A stretch of 15,832 nucleotides of DNA, taken from assembly GCA_002347985.1 (NCBI GenBank), contig DDYM01000038.1:82428-98259 (forward strand). The letters run 5' to 3'. Within the stretch, counting starts at the first letter, position 1, and every line of letters begins with the position of its first letter. The position numbers were made by a program, and so were the translations under genes. This document shows, piece after piece, positions 7,507 through 13,331 of this stretch. Source of the stretch: Bacteroidetes bacterium UBA2234. Its GTDB lineage: Bacteria; Bacteroidota; Bacteroidia; NS11-12g; UBA955. The notes under the pieces were generated by a model that saw nothing but the letters and a program-made list of their open reading frames with translations, ran no database searches and was not told where the DNA came from.

Positions 7507-9216
7507 TTAGTGTCCGCTCGTAATCGTAAGAATTGCTGGACTTGTGAGAATTTTCCAAGCAATTTCATTTTGCACCTTATACAAATACAAGCCATCATAG
7601 GTATGTCCCAACTTTTGGGTGAAGTTGAATTTGGGTTTGATTATAAGGCTATCTTGAACGATTAAGAATGGCAGTTGCTTTGGGGTTGTGCGCGAGAGAA
7701 AGTAGCGAGGTTTTTGTGAATTAAAAGGAAAGTGTTGCGGATAGAATTCGAAACCATATTTCCAGTTTTTTGGGTGGGGTGACTGTGAAAGCCAGTAATT
7801 GGCAATCGGTTCACCTAGAATTTCACCGGCGGTGAGGGAATTGAGGTTTTTGTTGAGGAATTCTATTGCGGTGTTGGGGTTTCTTTGGTTGTGTTGAAGG
7901 AAAGCTACGGAATTTCGGATGGTCCAGGGGGTCAACATGGAAATCATACAAATCAAGGAAATCCAGGGAGTAATTCGATTTGATGGTTTGTTATCTGCAG
8001 TAACCTCAAATGCTTGGGGTTTTACAAGGTAACGCCAATGACTGAGCGGGTTCCAGTGGATTTGGGGTTTAAAATTCTGCAAATAAACGGCGATAACCAA
8101 CAGTCCCAGAAGATGTTGCACAGGGTAATAACGGTGTTGTGGATTGAGAAAAATGGCGGTGGGAATTGAGAATGAGAGGTAAAGAATGGGTATTAAAACA
8201 GTTGTATGGAATGGGTTGAAAAATTGCTTTTTGGGGGTGTTAAAGAATGAACTCCATAGATTGGGTCTAGGATCGTAGAATGAAATCAGCAAACGAATAG
8301 AGCCAAGCCAGTAAATCAAATGCAAAAAGAATGTGTAGGGTTGCTCCAAGTAGTAAGGAATGAATCTACCAATAAAAAATCCATAAACGTTTGAGCCGAG
8401 GGAAGTGCCGCTGTGATCATCGGTTTGCATTAAAAGTTGGGTTGATAAATCATGCATTTCGGGTTTTACGGCGTACCAAAATATTGAGATGGGGGCGATG
8501 AGTCCCAATAGAAAGATCAATGCAAAGAGAAATCTTGCTTGCTTTTGATAGTGAATGAAATGATTGAATATCAATGTGGTGGCGATGATTACCAGGGGCC
8601 AGGTATAAAGATGAGCAATGGAGAGGCTGCCCAAGAATAAACCAAGCAAAGCGGGAATGTAGATTTTGCATCGAGTTATTAATTTGGGTGATAAGGAGAC
8701 AAACCCCATCAGCAAGAGGAGTATCGGCGTTTCTACACGGAGGCTTCTTGAGATTTCACCGGTGGATTTATCGAACAGAAATAAGGCGGTAATGAACAAT
8801 GCAATTTGCTCTACAACGATGGGCAGATATGGTTCGGGTTGTTTACTTTTGGAAGAGCGATCAGATAAGAGAAGGCACACAAATCGATATAACAAGATGG
8901 CGGTTAGAAGGTGGAAAAGTAAAAATGGAAGTCGAACTACCCAAGGGGATTGACCGAAAAACAACCACAAGCAATGCCAGGCTTCTAAAAGAGGAGGATA
9001 ACTAAGGAATTTGTTTTCGGCACCGGGATTGGGCCACAGTGGCGAGCAATAGTTTCCGGTATGATGCCAAACCAGTGCGGGATCGAGATTTTGAATTTCA
9101 TCGTTCCAAGCAATTGGAAGGCGGTCTAAATTAATAAGTCCTGTGATGAGATAAACTCCAATCAATAGATAAATCCATGAAATTTTGAATCGGCCTATGG
9201 AAAGAGATTGGTTCAA
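7507..9216 (-). CDS. GT39-like polytopic membrane glycosyltransferase
   Basis: 569-residue integral membrane protein with many hydrophobic helices, resembling the GT-C fold ArnT/PMT (GT39, PF13231-like) family that moves sugars from polyprenyl-phosphate donors on the outer face of the inner membrane. The first periplasmic loop after TM1 contains WNDE (D39, E40), the position of the catalytic acidic pair in GT-C enzymes, followed by YPPLLEAWHCLWLFFGQSPWVVRLPFLLFH, which is typical of this superfamily. The C-terminal 150 residues are soluble. No ATG exists between the in-frame stop at 9244 and residue 200, so the start is probably TTG 9216 (MNQSLSIGRF), 27 bases after the biotin carrier gene. 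It is the last gene of the prenyl synthase operon; a polyprenyl-linked donor would fit that neighbour. The acceptor is unknown. Confidence 0.75.
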   Translation of the reverse strand: MNQSLSIGRFKISWIYLLIGVYLITGLINLDRLPIAWNDEIQNLDPALVWHHTGNYCSPLWPNPGAENKFLSYPPLLEAWHCLWLFFGQSPWVVRLPFLLFHLLTAILLYRFVCLLLSDRSSKSKQPEPYLPIVVEQIALFITALFLFDKSTGEISRSLRVETPILLLLMGFVSLSPKLITRCKIYIPALLGLFLGSLSIAHLYTWPLVIIATTLIFNHFIHYQKQARFLFALIFLLGLIAPISIFWYAVKPEMHDLSTQLLMQTDDHSGTSLGSNVYGFFIGRFIPYYLEQPYTFFLHLIYWLGSIRLLISFYDPRPNLWSSFFNTPKKQFFNPFHTTVLIPILYLSFSIPTAIFLNPQHRYYPVQHLLGLLVIAVYLQNFKPQIHWNPLSHWRYLVKPQAFEVTADNKPSNRITPWISLICMISMLTPWTIRNSVAFLQHNQRNPNTAIEFLNKNLNSLTAGEILGEPIANYWLSQSPHPKNWKYGFEFYPQHFPFNSQKPRYFLSRTTPKQLPFLIVQDSLIIKPKFNFTQKLGHTYDGLYLYKVQNEIAWKILTSPAILTITSGH

Positions 9217-9243
9217 ATACCGATGCGATTTTTTGGAAGGATA

Positions 9244-9735
9244 TTATTCGAATCGAATCAGTATGTAGTTTTTGTCTACAGCCTGACCTTTAGAGACATT
9301 TACCGAGGCCACGATGCCGGCAGTAGGTGATTTGATGGCGTTTTCCATTTTCATCGCTTCCAGAACAAGGATTTTTTGTCCTACCTCAACGGTATCGCCA
9401 GGTGAAACCAAGACATCCAAAACCAATCCCGGCATAGGCGCTTTGACTTCAGAAATCTTTTGAACCAAGGCATTTTCTAGGCCCATTGATTTTAGCAGAT
9501 CATCCATTGGTTCAGTGATTTTGGCACTGAATTTTTGATTTTTGTATAAAAGTGTTACTGTCTTATTGGCTTTGTCAATGCCGATACATCTCACCTGAAT
9601 GGTTTGATTGTGGGTTTGGATGAGTAATGTATTTTCGTTTTGTGGGATGAACGACACCGAGGGGTTTTCTTGGGCAACCCATTGGTTATCAATTTTTACC
9701 AATTCGATTTTGCTATTTTGAATATCGACTTTCAT
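9244..9735 (-). CDS. biotin carboxyl carrier-like protein (biotin/lipoyl domain)
   Basis: 163-residue carrier protein. The C-terminal half is a complete biotinyl domain: PMPGLVLDVLVSPGDTVEVGQ leads to the biotinylation motif EAMKMEN (126-132) with K129 as the attachment lysine, then PTAGIVASVNVSKGQAVDKNYILIRF. The N-terminal 90 residues resemble the beta-rich segment that precedes the biotinyl domain in Bacteroidota acyl-CoA (acetyl-/propionyl-CoA) carboxylase subunits. It would carry CO2 between a biotin carboxylase and a carboxyltransferase, but neither gene is nearby. It starts 3 bases after the prenyl synthase stop, so the two are co-transcribed and probably translationally coupled. A role in oxaloacetate decarboxylase-type complexes is an alternative; no hydrophobic anchor is seen. 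Confidence 0.9.
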   Translation of the reverse strand: MKVDIQNSKIELVKIDNQWVAQENPSVSFIPQNENTLLIQTHNQTIQVRCIGIDKANKTVTLLYKNQKFSAKITEPMDDLLKSMGLENALVQKISEVKAPMPGLVLDVLVSPGDTVEVGQKILVLEAMKMENAIKSPTAGIVASVNVSKGQAVDKNYILIRFE

Positions 9736-9738
9736 GAT

Positions 9739-10716
9739 TTATACATTTCTATCAATTACAAAGTTGACCAAATTTTGCAATGATTGTTTGTCTTCTTTGT
9801 TGGCAGGAATAGATTCTAGAATTTCAAATGCGCGATCGCGGAATTCGTTCATTTTAATTTTCGCATAAGACATGCCACCATGGACGGTAATGAATTCCAC
9901 TACATCGGCAAGTTTTTGTTTTTCGTTGGTATTGGAACGAATCAGTTTTTTAATTTTCCGCACATCAGAAGGTGTTGCTTTTGAAAAGGCATGGATGATG
10001 GGCAAGGTGAGTTTACGTTCCTTTATGTCGATTCCTGAAGGTTTTCCCGATTTATTATCGCCAAAGTCAAAAAGATCGTCGCGAATTTGGAAGGCGAGGC
10101 CTATCTGTTCACCAAACTGACGCATTTTCTTTTGAATTTCACTATCTGGGGTAGTTGATGCGGCTCCAATTTCACAACATGCGGCAATCAGTGATGCTGT
10201 TTTTTGTTTGATGATTTGAAAATACACGTCTTCTGTGGCATTCATAAAACGCGCCCGCTCCAACTGCAGCAGTTCTCCTTCGGACATGTCTTTCACTGCA
10301 TTGGAAAGGACTTCGAGCATATCAAAATCACGATGTTCTACTGCCAAAAGCAATCCTCTAGAGAGGAGGTAATCACCAACCAAAACGGCTACTTTATTCT
10401 TCCACAGTGCGTTGATGCTGAAGAATCCTCGACGCAGGTAACTTTCGTCAACCACATCGTCATGGACCAAAGTTGCAGTGTGCAAGAGTTCCACCAGCGA
10501 GGCACCGCGGTAGGTTCTGATATTGATATCGCCGAACAATTTGGCCGTGTACATCACGAAAAGGGGGCGTATTTGCTTTCCTTTTCGCTTGAGAATGTAA
10601 TTTAGTACGATATCCAACAAGGGCACGCGTGTTTTCATGCTCTGTTTGAACATGACTTCGAAGGCGTTTAGTTCCTTTTCGATGGGTTTTTTAATCGCCT
10701 CTAACGATACACTCAT
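9739..10716 (-). CDS. long-chain polyprenyl diphosphate synthase
   Basis: 325-residue all-trans prenyl diphosphate synthase that condenses IPP onto an allylic diphosphate. Family motifs are complete: GKQIRP (46-51), first Asp-rich motif DDVVD (86-90), RR (95-96), KT (172-173), and second motif DDLFD (213-217) followed by KSGKPSGIDIKERKLTLP. The residue five before the first Asp motif is Ala81, not Phe or Tyr as in short-chain farnesyl/geranylgeranyl enzymes, which suggests a long product such as the menaquinone side chain (octaprenyl/heptaprenyl type, IspB-like). It is the first gene of an operon with the biotin carrier and glycosyltransferase genes. The start is ATG 10716 (MSVSLEAIKKPIEKEL), 63 bases from the divergent lipoprotein gene. 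The exact chain length cannot be read from sequence. Confidence 0.92.
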   Translation of the reverse strand: MSVSLEAIKKPIEKELNAFEVMFKQSMKTRVPLLDIVLNYILKRKGKQIRPLFVMYTAKLFGDINIRTYRGASLVELLHTATLVHDDVVDESYLRRGFFSINALWKNKVAVLVGDYLLSRGLLLAVEHRDFDMLEVLSNAVKDMSEGELLQLERARFMNATEDVYFQIIKQKTASLIAACCEIGAASTTPDSEIQKKMRQFGEQIGLAFQIRDDLFDFGDNKSGKPSGIDIKERKLTLPIIHAFSKATPSDVRKIKKLIRSNTNEKQKLADVVEFITVHGGMSYAKIKMNEFRDRAFEILESIPANKEDKQSLQNLVNFVIDRNV

Positions 10717-10726
10717 GATGGTGTTG

Positions 10727-10734
10727 CGAAGGTA
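10727..10734 (-). promoter_or_regulatory. possible -7 element TACCTTCG of the prenyl synthase operon
   Basis: On the minus strand this reads TACCTTCG, one base off TAnnTTTG, ending 10 bases before the ATG of the prenyl synthase gene. That spacing equals the one before miaB. No -33 TTG is visible at the expected distance, so support is weak. Confidence 0.2.
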
Positions 10735-10743
10735 ATATTTTCT

Positions 10744-10774
10744 TTGGGTGTATTGAATATTTGGCGGTAATTTG
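10744..10774 (+). promoter_or_regulatory. promoter of the thioredoxin-fold lipoprotein gene
   Basis: TTG at 10744-10746 is followed, after 20 bases, by gTAATTTG (10767-10774), which keeps the conserved TTTG but has TA one base closer than the consensus. The TTTG ends 5 bases before ATG 10780, exactly as at the plug gene. The site supports the upstream ATG as the true start, and so the lipoprotein signal. Confidence 0.4.
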
Positions 10775-10779
10775 CTGTT

Positions 10780-11676
10780 ATGATTTGGAAATGGTTTTTG
10801 GGCTGTTTGATTCTGGGAATCTCATCGTGTGGAATTTGCACTCAGAAGAAAAAGGATCAAAAGGATTTGAATATGACGGAAAACAAGGGCATACAGGTAG
10901 ATATCGTAGACAACGTATCCAATGAATTGTGGAAGTTGCACCCCACTTTGCACTACATGCGTGGGGAATTGAATTCTATGTCGAAGATGACCGGTGAGTA
11001 TGCGCATCGAACAGGTTCGGCGGTTAAGGATTCTGCGATGGTGGCAGACGCTCAATTGTTTTGGAACGATTTCGAAACAGAGTATATGATGTATACGCCG
11101 AGTGAGACTTTGTTGAAACAGTTGGATAGTGTTTTGCGCTCTAAGGTGTTGAATGCGGGTAGCGGTTTAATAACCTTGCCAACATTCCGTTTGCTTATGG
11201 TTGGCGGGAATTGGTGTTCTGACACTCGAATGGGTTTACCCCGCTTGTGCAAGGTGTTGGATCAATTGATGTTAATTTCCGAGGGCAATGTTGTGATCTC
11301 CAAAAATGAATTGGAAGTGAGCAGTATCCGTCTGGTTTTAGATTATTTGCGGGTGGATCGCGACAAGAATTTTATCGAATCGCAGAAGGCACGTCAGTAT
11401 TTGCTGCATGGTGGTTTGTCCAACGTGAAGGATGGCGGAATGGGGGGTATCAATTTGAATTTGGAAAAGGCGGGAAGAGTTCCGGAGGTTTTGTTTTCAC
11501 AAAAATTGTTATCGAACAAAAGTGCGGAGGTGCTTGTGGATCAAGCGGAGGATAGTTGGATTTTTATGGGCAGCATCATTGAAATGCCGATGAAAAGTTG
11601 GGAGGCGGATATGCTCAAATTCTTTGCAGAATCGGTGGATGCCACTTTGCTGATCGACCCACAGATTAAAAAGTAA
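10780..11676 (+). CDS. thioredoxin-family lipoprotein with a non-CxxC active site
   Basis: 298-residue predicted lipoprotein. The N-terminus IWKWFLGCLILGISSC ends in a lipobox (I14-S15-S16-C17), so the mature protein would be lipid-anchored at C17. The thioredoxin-like core starts with FRLLMVGGNWCSDTRMGLPRLCKVLDQL: the active-site position reads WCSDT (C146), a single cysteine rather than CxxC, and a further cysteine is C157. Similar WCGDS/WCxD proteins in Bacteroidota are annotated as 'thioredoxin family protein'. The segment GRVPEVLFS (residues about 222-230) provides a cis-Pro-like element. Residues 40-125 are a helical domain that I do not recognise. It is divergent from the prenyl synthase operon and ends 5 bases before a convergent gene. 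A cytosolic form starting at M32 is possible but not favoured by the promoter position. Confidence 0.75.
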   Translation: MIWKWFLGCLILGISSCGICTQKKKDQKDLNMTENKGIQVDIVDNVSNELWKLHPTLHYMRGELNSMSKMTGEYAHRTGSAVKDSAMVADAQLFWNDFETEYMMYTPSETLLKQLDSVLRSKVLNAGSGLITLPTFRLLMVGGNWCSDTRMGLPRLCKVLDQLMLISEGNVVISKNELEVSSIRLVLDYLRVDRDKNFIESQKARQYLLHGGLSNVKDGGMGGINLNLEKAGRVPEVLFSQKLLSNKSAEVLVDQAEDSWIFMGSIIEMPMKSWEADMLKFFAESVDATLLIDPQIKK

Positions 11677-11681
11677 ATCCT

Positions 11682-12260
11682 TTATTGAAAAAGTATGGGA
11701 ACCTCGGTTTTTTCAACCTGTTTTGCGTCCCATAGATTTTTAAAGAAATCGATACTACTTATTTGTCGTCTCTGAAATTGCCTTGCTTTGACGTAAAGCG
11801 CAATGAAAAGTGAGAGACCGCATATCAAAAAAACATAGGCCAATGAGGGTTTTAAGCCATTCAATAGGGCATGAAGAATATCGGGTATTTCAGACTGGGC
11901 GGGAATTCTAATGTTGTTTGCGATGGCAGCAAAAAATCCCACGAAGCAAGCAATGGTTGCCAGGGCATATAACAAAAATACTCTTTGGTGTTGCCAAGAC
12001 CCCAGTTGCATTCTCACATACATTTCGTTTTCTGATCCCCTGAAGTCGCCAGTAATAAAATTCACCAATCGATCTCCTTTTTCAATGGTTTCGAGGGTAA
12101 AGTCTTGGTCTGATAATTCACCGAAGAATGCTCTTGGGTTTGTATCGGGTTTGCGATAGCCGTGATCTGATAAAAAGGTGTGATTAAGTAGCTGATCATG
12201 CAGCATTTGTCTTGTTTTTCCGCTGTGCAGGTAAACAATTTTAAACGGATAAATAAACAT
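11682..12260 (-). CDS. small membrane protein with two helices, function unknown
   Basis: 192-residue protein that I do not recognise. Residues 1-90 are predicted soluble and start without a signal peptide (MFIYPFKIVYLHSGKTRQML). Two strong transmembrane helices follow, at about 94-115 (FLLYALATIACFVGFFAAIAN) and 138-157 (SLAYVFLICGLSLFIALYV), joined by a short loop. The basic KARQFQRRQ right after the second helix suggests both ends are cytoplasmic by the positive-inside rule. The start ATG 12260 lies 4 bases after the stop of the GGGP synthase gene, so the two are an operon. Any link with isoprenoid-lipid synthesis is inference from position only. It ends 5 bases from the convergent lipoprotein gene. 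Confidence 0.7.
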   Translation of the reverse strand: MFIYPFKIVYLHSGKTRQMLHDQLLNHTFLSDHGYRKPDTNPRAFFGELSDQDFTLETIEKGDRLVNFITGDFRGSENEMYVRMQLGSWQHQRVFLLYALATIACFVGFFAAIANNIRIPAQSEIPDILHALLNGLKPSLAYVFLICGLSLFIALYVKARQFQRRQISSIDFFKNLWDAKQVEKTEVPILFQ

Positions 12261-12264
12261 GTTT

Positions 12265-13026
12265 TTATGAAGAAACGGAGGTACGCTGATTGATTTGTTT
12301 CAGGGCAACAGTGAGATCTGCCATGAGTGAGTCGTCTTCGAAGATGCCATTTCCCACTACAACGACATCTGCTCCACATTCCCAGGCTGCTGCTGCGGAG
12401 AGAGGAGTTCTAATTCCACCGCCAACGAAGAGGATTCCGTTGGTACTGGTTTTTACGGCGTGTATGATTGATTGAGGGATGGGGTATTCTGCACCGCTAC
12501 CGGCATCGAGGTAAAACAGTTGCATACCCAGCAATTCACCGGCCATTGCTGTAGCGGCTGCGATATCAGGTTTGTTGTTGGGCAAGGGAAGGGTGTTGCT
12601 TATGTACAAAGCGGAGGTCAATTTTCCACTTTCAACAAGCATATATCCTGTAGGAATGGCCTCTAGGTTGCTTAATTTTACAAAAGGGGCTGCGGCAACT
12701 TGTTTTGAGATCAAAAAATCAGGATTTCTTCCTGAGATTAGACTCATGAAAAGGATGGCATCTGCTTCTTTGACTACTTGAACTTCATTGCCGGGAAACA
12801 AGATTACATTTTGAGCTCCCAGTGATTTGATCAATTTTACGCATTCTGATGTATTCCCTACGGATAGGTGACTACCGCCAACCAAAAAAAGATCGATGCC
12901 ACAGAGAAGGGCTTTTTGGACTTGATCGGTAATTTGGTGGGAGGGAATGTCTGGGTCGCACAATAATGCTACACTTTTTTTGTGTTGGGCACGTCGATTT
13001 TTAAGTAGTTCTAATACCAAACCCAT
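12265..13026 (-). CDS. pcrB: geranylgeranylglyceryl phosphate synthase-like protein (PcrB/GGGPS, group II)
   Basis: 253-residue TIM-barrel prenyltransferase joining glycerol-1-phosphate to a prenyl diphosphate by an ether bond, the first step of archaeal-type lipids. Motifs in order: ALLCDPD near the N-terminus (20-26), FLVGGSHLS (47-55), LISGRNPDFLI (96-106, characteristic of the group II enzymes found in Euryarchaeota and Bacteroidota), ATAMAGELLGM (158-168), FYLDAGSGAEYPI (171-183), GGGIRTP (202-208) and VVVVGNGIFE (221-230) for phosphate binding. Established work shows that several Bacteroidota homologues make GGGP in vitro. The start is ATG 13026, with TTTG 4 bases before it. It is the first gene of a two-gene operon. 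Chain length specificity (geranylgeranyl or longer) cannot be read here. Confidence 0.9.
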   Translation of the reverse strand: MGLVLELLKNRRAQHKKSVALLCDPDIPSHQITDQVQKALLCGIDLFLVGGSHLSVGNTSECVKLIKSLGAQNVILFPGNEVQVVKEADAILFMSLISGRNPDFLISKQVAAAPFVKLSNLEAIPTGYMLVESGKLTSALYISNTLPLPNNKPDIAAATAMAGELLGMQLFYLDAGSGAEYPIPQSIIHAVKTSTNGILFVGGGIRTPLSAAAAWECGADVVVVGNGIFEDDSLMADLTVALKQINQRTSVSS

Positions 13027-13030
13027 AGTA

Positions 13031-13038
13031 CAAAGAAA
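13031..13038 (-). promoter_or_regulatory. possible -7 element TTTCTTTG of pcrB
   Basis: On the minus strand this reads TTTCTTTG, ending 4 bases before the pcrB ATG. It is the same octamer as before the barrel gene at 461. It differs from TAnnTTTG at the second base, and no -33 TTG is visible. A second candidate -7 box, TATGTTTG, lies at 13127-13120 and would give an 85-95 base leader. Confidence 0.25.
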
Positions 13039-13148
13039 GTATATTTTGTCCGGACTTAGTGGATTGTGACCGAAAGGGCTAGTTTTTTTGTTTTTTTGCC
13101 AGCTGTCTACTTTTTATGTCAAACATAACTCATTGATATATAGTTTGA

Positions 13149-13242
13149 TGCGCGTCAAGCCCCGCCGTTGTTGGGTTCGCGTGTTTTCAACAGCCTAAAG
13201 CCAAATTTATCAAGGGTTTGAGGGTTTTGTGTGGAAAACATG
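13149..13242 (+). other. predicted structured element (hairpin plus branched stem)
   Basis: Hairpin 1 pairs CGCG (13151-13154) with CGCG (13178-13181), and AGCCC (13158-13162) with GGGTT (13173-13177), with a 3-base bulge and a 10-base loop. Stem 2 pairs CGTGTTTTC (13180-13188) with GAAAACATG (13234-13242), nine pairs with one G-U; inside it CCTAAA (13194-13199) can pair with TTTGAGG (13217-13223). Hairpin 1 and stem 2 share 13180-13181, so they compete at that point. The G-U pairs would be A-C mismatches in the minus-strand RNA, which favours + strand transcription. Because the nrdJ promoter lies just downstream, this is either a separate small RNA, a leader from a farther promoter, or a DNA-level site. 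Folding was done by eye. Confidence 0.3.
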
Positions 13243-13243
13243 A

Positions 13244-13275
13244 TTGGGTAGGATTCAATTACTAGGATAGATTTG
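13244..13275 (+). promoter_or_regulatory. nrdJ promoter (TTG-N21-TAGATTTG)
   Basis: -33 TTG at 13244-13246 and an exact -7 box TAGATTTG at 13268-13275 are separated by 21 bases, within the Bacteroidota range. Transcription would start around 13280 and leave a leader of about 50 bases that is A-rich and has no Shine-Dalgarno, typical of well-expressed Bacteroidota genes. Unlike most starts in this window, this gene therefore has a true 5' leader. Confidence 0.55.
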
Positions 13276-13331
13276 CTATTCACAAAATACTTTTAAATCA
13301 AAAAAATCATCACAACCCAATTGTAATAACC

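Larger units (their letters stand above)
13027..13331 (+). other. 305-base divergent intergenic region between pcrB and nrdJ
   Basis: No protein-coding frame of note on either strand. Going from pcrB: a possible -7 box next to the pcrB start (13031-13038), two runs of seven T separated by one G (13083-13097), a perfect small inverted repeat TATGTcaaACATA (13115-13127) whose minus strand also reads TATGTTTG, an AT-rich stretch TTGATATATAGTTTG, a GC-rich hairpin and further complementary stems (13149-13242), a good nrdJ promoter (13244-13275) and a 56-base A-rich leader. No Shine-Dalgarno, no cobalamin riboswitch core and no complete NrdR box is visible. Confidence 0.6.

Noticed and set aside
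13080..13098. Rho-independent terminator at the T-runs
   Set aside because: No stable hairpin directly precedes the T-runs (only a 2-pair CC-GAAA-GG), and no plus-strand gene reads towards it.
13131..13146. NrdR box (ATATATAGT half)
   Set aside because: The right half matches the consensus well, but the left half does not, and the usual second box about three helical turns away is missing.
13150..13185. tRNA-like T-arm (GGGTTCGCG)
   Set aside because: No acceptor, D or anticodon stems can be arranged around it; the resemblance is limited to TTCG.
13027..13331. Cobalamin riboswitch upstream of the B12-dependent nrdJ
   Set aside because: I looked for the B12-box and the GCCACTG-type core and saw neither; the structured block also lies upstream of the best nrdJ promoter. 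A covariance-model scan would settle it.
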